6,163 bases of DNA from Streptosporangiaceae bacterium (lineage in GTDB: Bacteria; Actinomycetota; Actinomycetes; Streptosporangiales; Streptosporangiaceae): NCBI GenBank assembly GCA_030041195.1, contig JASHOI010000585.1, positions 1-6,163 of the forward strand, written 5' to 3'. The position numbers and the translations under genes are program-made. A model generated the notes under the pieces. It was not told the DNA's origin. It searched no databases and saw only the letters and a program-made list of their open reading frames with translations. Positions 1 to 3,557 of this stretch are shown one piece after another. The stretch's first letter is position 1, and each line of letters starts with the position of its first letter.

Positions 1-446
1 CAGGGCCCGGCCGGAAGGCCCCACACCTTTTCGAATCCGGCCTGCACACTGCCCGCGAACGTCACCCCGAAGAGGGCGAGCAGCACCGCACCGAACACGC
101 TCGTGGTGCCCAGCACCCGGGTAGGTGCGGAAAAGACCTGCAGCACCGCGCGGGCTGAGGATCCGGACAGGCCCATGCCGTAGACGATCCAGACGGCAAG
201 GCCGTGATGCGCGGCAGCGCTGGCAGCGGCGACGACCACGAGCAGCGGGATCACCGCGAGCATGGCCAGGGCGGCGAAGCCCATGGCCCGGGCCATCAAC
301 TCGAACTTCTTGCCGCTCTCGTAGAGGTCCTTGAACCGGAAATCGTGCCAGATCCGGTCGGCGCCCCGGCGTACCGCGCGCTCCACCACCCGGTATGGGC
401 TCAGGCCCAGCTGCCGGCTGGCGCCCTCACTGCGCCGCGACGGCAT
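1..446 (-). CDS. YihY/BrkB-family integral membrane protein, N-terminal part (truncated by window edge)
   Basis: An open frame reads leftward from an ATG at 446 and is still open at base 1, giving 148 residues with the C-terminus missing. After a basic cytosolic N-terminus (about residues 1-50), there is a hydrophobic helix at about 55-77 and a second at about 113-135. Between and after them lie GLSGSSARAVLQVFSAPTR and a segment ending FEKVWGLPAGP. An LSG...A..V...F spacer followed by a threonine-led helix and a Q..(F/Y)E..WGLP motif is what I recognise from actinobacterial YihY/BrkB (UPF0761) proteins. These are multi-pass inner-membrane proteins of poorly defined function, once called ribonuclease BN by mistake. 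The family call is inference from motif memory. The ATG is chosen because GAGG lies 10 bases upstream; two in-frame GTG codons near 488-493 have no ribosome site. It diverges from the gene at 659. Confidence 0.72.
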   Translation of the reverse strand, partial: MPSRRSEGASRQLGLSPYRVVERAVRRGADRIWHDFRFKDLYESGKKFELMARAMGFAALAMLAVIPLLVVVAAASAAAHHGLAVWIVYGMGLSGSSARAVLQVFSAPTRVLGTTSVFGAVLLALFGVTFAGSVQAGFEKVWGLPAGP

Positions 447-658
447 CGCGCTACCGCCTCGCTGGGCAGCGTCCTGGACCGCGACCGCCACCACGGCAGC
501 ACCGCGATCGTTGCGTTCTCACAATGCTCATTCTGCGGGTGGCCAGTACTCAGCCGGTTGCCAGGAGTACCTCCGCACCGCGACGTCGCAGGTCAGCGAG
601 TCGGCAGCGCGATCTACGGGGAAGGAAAGTCCGAATATGCCGTTATGATGCCGGCGCC
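447..658. other. Divergent intergenic region with upstream promoter of the gene at 659
   Basis: This 212-base gap separates the leftward membrane gene from the rightward frameshifted gene. Three overlapping reading frames cross it, but their translations are arginine/alanine-rich and lack starts with ribosome sites, so I regard them as chance. The right end holds a TATGAT box. No convincing promoter was seen for the leftward gene. Confidence 0.5.
644..649 (+). promoter_or_regulatory. -10 box (TATGAT) of a likely leaderless promoter
   Basis: TATGAT matches the TANNNT extended pattern of actinobacterial housekeeping promoters and ends nine bases before the ATG at 659. Transcription would then begin at or within a few bases of that ATG. 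No Shine-Dalgarno sequence lies at a usable distance from this start: the purine run GGAAGGAAAG at 620-629 is about 30 bases away. A clear -35 hexamer is not visible at 17-18 bases spacing, so the promoter call is moderate. Confidence 0.45.
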
Positions 659-1359
659 ATGGCAAATAATCGCCGTTCCCGTCCGACGCTCCGATGCTTA
701 GTCGAAGATCTCGGCCTCAGCACCCCGCCGCTTGAAACCGATCTGGGCGCGCTTGATCATCCTTGGTTAGATGAACTGCGCAGGATCGCACCGACGTCGC
801 CTCTCGGCCAGAAGCGCATCCTTTCGATTGGCCAGCCTCTGGTCTATCGCCTCCGGGCCTCCTCTCACCGCGCTGCCACGTGGGTAGACGAGGAACATGG
901 CGTCGTGTGGCTGTGTGCGGTACACCGCCGGTCGGAAGGCTCCGAAGATGATGCCTACGCCTGGTTCGCTGATCTCCATAACGGGGACGACTGCTCCCGT
1001 CCGACGATGATCGGCTGCGCGACCGTGCAGAGGCAGTTATCAGGCTCCAGCGAGGGCTGACTGCCGAGCTATTGCAGCTCGCCGACCACGCTTTGCTGCA
1101 GGCGGGCACGGAGCTGGAATCTGAGCTGGGCCGATACCTGCCGTGCCGGATACTCGTTTTGCGTAGCGGCGGCCTGGAAGAGATTTGGTGTGCGCTGAGT
1201 GTACGGGCCGCGGATGGCACTCACGTTGACGACAGCCTGCGGGACGTCCTGTTCGCAGCGCTCGAGGAGCACTTCACGGATGCGGTCTTCGAGGTACGCA
1301 GCGACTGGCCGAAAGGTCTCGTGGGGTGGTGGGAGGCGGTCAGGATGGGTCTGCGCTAG
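659..1359 (+). pseudogene. Frameshifted hypothetical protein; N-terminal half RelE/HigB-like (weak)
   Basis: Two plus-strand frames join into one natural protein. Frame A starts at ATG 659 (MANNRRSRPTLRCLVEDLGL) and ends at the TGA at 1058-1060. Frame B is open only after the TAA at 976-978 and runs to 1359. Up to the FADLHNG region frame A reads well; beyond it the sensible continuation, LLPSDDDRLRDRAEAVIRL then a C-terminal domain ending WWEAVRMGLR, is in frame B. The switch equals loss of one base, most simply from the GGGG run at 983-986: restoring a fifth G gives HNGGRLLPSDDD. The repaired protein is about 233 residues. The segment LVYRLRASSHRAATWVDEE then GVVWLCAVHRR recalls the strand pattern of RelE/HigB-type toxins, but I cannot confirm this, and the C-terminal domain is unfamiliar. 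ATG 659 has no Shine-Dalgarno but follows a TATGAT box, suggesting a leaderless start. The GC content is lower and codon choice more relaxed than in the 3558 gene. The alternatives are a sequencing error, a real pseudogene, or frameshifted expression; no classic slippery heptamer is present. Confidence 0.6.
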
Positions 1360-1624
1360 CCGGTGTCCCGTCTGGCGAGCCAGCTATGCGCTGGATATCT
1401 TCGGCGGGCACGCCCAGAAGATGTGATGCGATTGCCACATCGCCGGCGGCGAGCACGGCCCGGGCTCGCTCGATGCCCTCAGCGATGGCTTGTGCGTGGC
1501 GGGCGGCGTATTCCTCGACGGCCCGGTCGACGATCTCTGCCTGAGTCACGTCGGTCAAGGCGGCCAGGTAGCGGATGCGTTCTTTGGTGTGCTCGCTCAC
1601 CTTGATCGGTGACTGGCTCCCCAT
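1340..1624 (-). CDS. Small ribbon-helix-helix DNA-binding protein, antitoxin-like
   Basis: This is a 94-residue protein. Residues 5-13 (SPIKVSEHT) form a short polar strand, followed by two helices, KERIRYLAALT and QAEIVDRAVEEYAARHA. That is the layout of the ribbon-helix-helix fold, in which the paired strands enter the DNA major groove. The C-terminal part (about 36-80) is a charged helix with a hydrophobic patch (HLLGVPAEDIQRI), and the last residues are disordered. Antitoxins of type II systems and small autoregulators use this fold. The ATG at 1624 is preferred because GGGGAG lies seven bases upstream; the frame stays open back to 1735, but that extension comes from AT-rich promoter DNA. 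The 3' end overlaps the end of the frameshifted gene by 20 bases, tail to tail. No toxin gene follows on the same strand. Autoregulation through the inverted repeats upstream is likely. The RHH fold is fairly secure; the antitoxin role is inference. Confidence 0.72.
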   Translation of the reverse strand: MGSQSPIKVSEHTKERIRYLAALTDVTQAEIVDRAVEEYAARHAQAIAEGIERARAVLAAGDVAIASHLLGVPAEDIQRIAGSPDGTPASADPS

Positions 1625-1637
1625 GGAAATTCTCCCC
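1625..1637 (-). promoter_or_regulatory. Ribosome binding site fixing the RHH gene start
   Basis: On the minus strand GGGGAG (1637 to 1632) is followed by seven bases and then ATG at 1624. This is near-ideal spacing and settles the start in favour of the 94-residue form. Confidence 0.7.
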
Positions 1638-1653
1638 AGCAACGAGGCCACAA

Positions 1654-1696
1654 ACTTAGGTACATGATACTGAGCTATAGAGTACCTAGGTAGCAA
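1654..1696 (-). promoter_or_regulatory. AT-rich promoter/operator region of the RHH gene
   Basis: ACTTAGGTAC (1654-1663) and GTACCTAGGT (1682-1691) form a 10-bp inverted repeat with one mismatch and an 18-base gap. The right arm is itself part of a perfect 10-bp palindrome, TACCTAGGTA (1683-1692). On the minus strand a TTGCTA hexamer (1696 to 1691) stands 18 bases from CAGTAT (1672 to 1667), and TATCAT lies just beyond. The segment is strikingly AT-rich for this window. Short repeated half-sites overlapping a promoter are typical of RHH autorepression, so I read this as the gene's own operator. The exact -10 box is uncertain. Confidence 0.45.
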
Positions 1697-1830
1697 AAGA
1701 TAATAGTAGAGTCCGCCCACGGCAGCCGCCGCCATCTACTTACCTTGGCCTGGCCGCGCGGGCCCAGGAAGATCCGCGTCCTGCGGTCCCGGATAACGGA
1801 TGCCGTGCTGGAAGACGGAAAGGCTGAAGA
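1697..1830. other. Intergenic region between the membrane gene and the RHH gene
   Basis: No gene is supported here. A GC-rich imperfect hairpin, CCTGGCC (1749-1755) with GGCCCAGG (1761-1768) and one bulged base, lies 63-82 bases beyond the stop of the leftward membrane gene and could help end its transcript. It has no U-rich tail. An open frame at 1745-1993 on the plus strand is antisense to the membrane gene and is not believed. Confidence 0.3.
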
Positions 1831-2628
1831 TCAGGCTCGCCTCGAAGCGGCAGAACCGCGGGCTCGGGGTCGGCTGCCGACGGGGCTCGGGCTGGCCTCG
1901 CTTCGCAGTGGGAGAAACAGCGTCAGTGCCGCGGCGAAGGCCACAATCTTGGACACCACGTTGAACGCGAAGTCGCCCGGCGTGGCGGGGTAGTCAAATC
2001 CGGTCAGCGCCCAGGCCGCGAACACCGCCAGCATCAGCGCGAAGGAAAAGAAGGTGGCCCTTCTCAGCCGCACGACCGGGCTGAACGACAGCAACGACAC
2101 AGTGGCGAACTCAGCGAGGAACAACGGCGCGAAGAACAGCACGCGGTAGCCGGACGGATCGGGCGGGACCGGAGGGTAGGTCCTGGTCATGACGATGAGA
2201 TCGAATGGGAACTCGAACAGCATCGGCGCGGCGATCGCGCCGACAGCGGCGCTCACGAGCCTTACCGACCCGGGCTGCGATCCGGTGACGATGAGGATCG
2301 CGGCGAAGATGACAACAACGCAGGCGGCGGTGACCGGCTGGATGGGATCAGACGGCAGGCCGCCGAGCAGGTGGTGCTGGCGCAGCGCGCTCACGTACTG
2401 CTGGAGGCAGACCAGGAACGCCGTGACGGCGAGCAGCCAGGCCAGCGCCATGATCCCCATGGCCGTCTGAGTCGGCTTCGGCAGCGAGACGGGCCGGCGC
2501 AGCCGCGTTCCCGCGAACACGATGCCTGCCGCGACGGCCACCAGCACGATGGCCAGTATGATCCTCGCCGTACCGCTGTAGCCGACCCACGTGTAGTCAA
2601 TGCGCTTTGTCACGGCTAGCTCCCTCAT
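1831..2628 (-). CDS. Seven-helix integral membrane protein of unknown family
   Basis: The 265-residue protein is not recognised. Hydrophobic stretches that could span the membrane lie at about residues 21-40, 57-79, 98-116, 121-147, 162-184, 191-211 and 223-241, counted from the ATG at 2628. The short linkers hold basic residues (TRLRR at 41-45, VRLRR at 186-190), which suggests these loops face the cytoplasm. A proline-rich loop (YPPVPPDPSGY, 151-161) lies between helices 4 and 5, and the last 25 residues are a basic, disordered tail. There is no obvious ATPase, peptidase or transporter signature. The gene begins inside the TetR stop codon (ATGA, four-base overlap), so the two are co-transcribed and probably translationally coupled; the membrane protein is the likely object of TetR control. 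A GTG at 2613 is an equally good or better start, with GGGAG six bases upstream, giving 260 residues. I kept the longer form only for the overlap. Function unknown; export or sensing is a guess. Confidence 0.8.
   Translation of the reverse strand: MRELAVTKRIDYTWVGYSGTARIILAIVLVAVAAGIVFAGTRLRRPVSLPKPTQTAMGIMALAWLLAVTAFLVCLQQYVSALRQHHLLGGLPSDPIQPVTAACVVVIFAAILIVTGSQPGSVRLVSAAVGAIAAPMLFEFPFDLIVMTRTYPPVPPDPSGYRVLFFAPLFLAEFATVSLLSFSPVVRLRRATFFSFALMLAVFAAWALTGFDYPATPGDFAFNVVSKIVAFAAALTLFLPLRSEASPSPVGSRPRARGSAASRRA
2614..2624 (-). promoter_or_regulatory. Internal ribosome binding site favouring a GTG start at 2613 for the membrane gene
   Basis: GGGAG (2624 to 2620 on the minus strand) is six bases from GTG (2613-2611), in frame with the upstream ATG at 2628. 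The ATG has only AGGCGG directly against it, too close to work as a normal Shine-Dalgarno site. Translation may therefore begin at GTG. Confidence 0.5.
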
Positions 2629-3248
2629 CCGCCTGGCTGGGTGGCCCGTTCGAACAGGGTCACCAGTTGCGCCGCGTAGCCCTCAAGGTCGAGGTCCGGG
2701 TCATGCACGTACTGGGTCAGCAGGTCATCGACCGCGGCCTTGATGACCGACGCCATGACGTGCGGGTCGAATGACCCGAGCCGGCCCATGTCCTGCCCGA
2801 TGCGCAGCACTCCCTCGAGCGCCGCCACTTCACCGGCGCGGGCGCCAAACGCCGGGTCCGGGCTCCCCGACTCGTCACGGAAGCCGCTGAAGATCCGGGC
2901 CAGGGCCAGCACCTGCCGCGCGTGGCTGCGGTAGTACCCGGCCCACGCGGTTACGTAGGCGCCGATGAACCTTTCGGGGAACTGCTGAGGCTCGACGGCC
3001 AGAAGACGCGGCTCCAGGTACTCCGCCATCGAGCCGATCACATCGGCTATCACCGCGCGGATCAGGTCGTCCTTGGCGGCGAAGTGATAGGTGATCACGC
3101 CCTTGCTGACCCCCGCTCGGCGTGCCAGCTCGCCGACCGAAGCGCGCGCAAACCCGAGGTCCGCGATGACCTCGATCATGCAGTCAACAAGCTGATCACG
3201 GCGCTTCTGCTGGGTGAACGTACTCCCCTCGGCCGAAGTAGTACGCAT
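2625..3248 (-). CDS. TetR/AcrR-family transcriptional repressor
   Basis: A 207-residue protein, the usual TetR size. Residues about 14-62 form the N-terminal DNA-binding domain: helix 1 (KRRDQLVDCMIEVIADLGF), then the helix-turn-helix SVGELARRAGVSKGVITYHF (37-56), where the G-V-S-K-G turn and Y-H-F end are family hallmarks, followed by KDDLI. Residues about 65-205 are the variable helical ligand-binding and dimerisation domain, including FIGAYVTAWAGYYRSHARQ (94-112). The ligand cannot be inferred. The gene overlaps the 7-TM membrane gene by four bases and leads that operon. A perfect 16-bp palindrome sits in its promoter, so it very likely represses itself and the membrane gene until a ligand binds. 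The ATG at 3248 has no useful Shine-Dalgarno (AGGA is one base away), but it lies six bases after a -10 box, as in leaderless transcripts. The family call is firm; the target is inference. Confidence 0.93.
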   Translation of the reverse strand: MRTTSAEGSTFTQQKRRDQLVDCMIEVIADLGFARASVGELARRAGVSKGVITYHFAAKDDLIRAVIADVIGSMAEYLEPRLLAVEPQQFPERFIGAYVTAWAGYYRSHARQVLALARIFSGFRDESGSPDPAFGARAGEVAALEGVLRIGQDMGRLGSFDPHVMASVIKAAVDDLLTQYVHDPDLDLEGYAAQLVTLFERATQPGG

Positions 3249-3254
3249 GTCCTG

Positions 3255-3283
3255 AGACTAGTACGATCGTACTAATCCGTCAA
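3255..3283 (-). promoter_or_regulatory. Promoter of the TetR-membrane operon, probably leaderless
   Basis: On the minus strand, TTGACG (3283 to 3278) and TAGTCT (3260 to 3255) are separated by exactly 17 bases, a good SigA/HrdB-type promoter. The -10 box is followed by six bases and then the ATG at 3248, so transcription should begin at or very near the start codon. Confidence 0.68.
3259..3274. promoter_or_regulatory. TetR operator: perfect 16-bp palindrome
   Basis: TAGTACGATCGTACTA reads identically on both strands. It fills most of the spacer and overlaps the first two bases of the -10 box, so a bound dimer would block RNA polymerase. A third copy of the half-site, TAGTACG, lies at 3239-3245, exactly 20 bases to the left in direct orientation and inside the first codons of the tetR gene. 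Operator identity is inferred from position and symmetry. Confidence 0.72.
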
Positions 3284-3557
3284 AATGACGATGCTGGTGC
3301 TTCGGCGCGAGTCCGCACAGACTTGCCTCTGCCTGTCGTCGACTCCGGTGCAACCGCGGGCCCGAGTGCACAGTGCGGTCACAGTTCCCGGCGTCGGTCG
3401 GCGGGGGCCAGCAACGCCGCTGTTCTGCCGTATCCGCACTCACCGTCCGAGTCGTGAGCGTCTGGGACAGGGGCGGCAGCGTCGGTGGGCTGGTTCGTGT
3501 TGCCTGGGGTCGGTTGACCGGAAGTGCCAGCGTGCGCGGGTGCCGTAGGGTCGGGCC
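3284..3557. other. Intergenic region between TetR promoter and LuxR-type gene
   Basis: A 274-base stretch (about 309 bases measured between the two start codons) with no gene I can support. An 87-codon plus-strand frame (3285-3548) has no ribosome site and an arginine-, serine- and proline-rich sequence unlike a folded protein. Two imperfect hairpins are visible: GAGTC/ACAG with CTGT/GACTC (3309-3345), and ACAG plus CGGCGT with ACGCCGCTGT (3381-3423, one four-base bulge). They could belong to an untranslated leader or be chance in GC-rich DNA. A TTGACC hexamer lies at 3514-3519 without a matching -10 at normal spacing. Confidence 0.35.
3546..3551 (+). promoter_or_regulatory. Possible -10 box (TAGGGT) of a leaderless LuxR-type gene
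   Basis: TAGGGT fits TANNNT and stands six bases before the GTG at 3558, the same spacing as in the TetR promoter. It also contains the in-frame TAG that limits how far upstream the protein can begin. There is no convincing -35 box and no strong Shine-Dalgarno, so this is tentative. Confidence 0.28.

Noticed and set aside
204..701. 165-codon plus-strand open frame crossing the left genes
   Set aside because: Antisense to the BrkB-like protein and then intergenic; no ribosome site and no protein-like pattern.
637..701. Micro-frames: ATG 637 (M-P-L-stop) overlapping an 18-codon frame from ATG 645
   Set aside because: They have a fair Shine-Dalgarno at 622-626, but nothing conserved-looking is encoded; the ATG at 659 fits the longer gene better.
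985..997. Programmed -1 frameshift as the explanation for the split gene
   Set aside because: No X-XXY-YYZ slippery heptamer is present at the switch (GGACGAC/TGC), and no clear stimulatory stem follows; a lost base is simpler.
717..1220. 167-codon minus-strand frame
   Set aside because: Antisense to the frameshifted gene; serine/arginine-rich and no ribosome site.
1745..1993. 82-codon plus-strand frame
   Set aside because: Mostly antisense to the membrane gene, with the rest in an intergenic stretch; no start signal.
2922..3275. 117-codon plus-strand frame over the TetR gene
   Set aside because: Antisense to a clear TetR protein; runs through the TetR operator, which no real gene end needs.
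3285..3548. 87-codon plus-strand frame filling the gap before the LuxR-type gene
   Set aside because: No ribosome site or -10 box at a useful distance, and a low-complexity basic sequence; kept only as intergenic.
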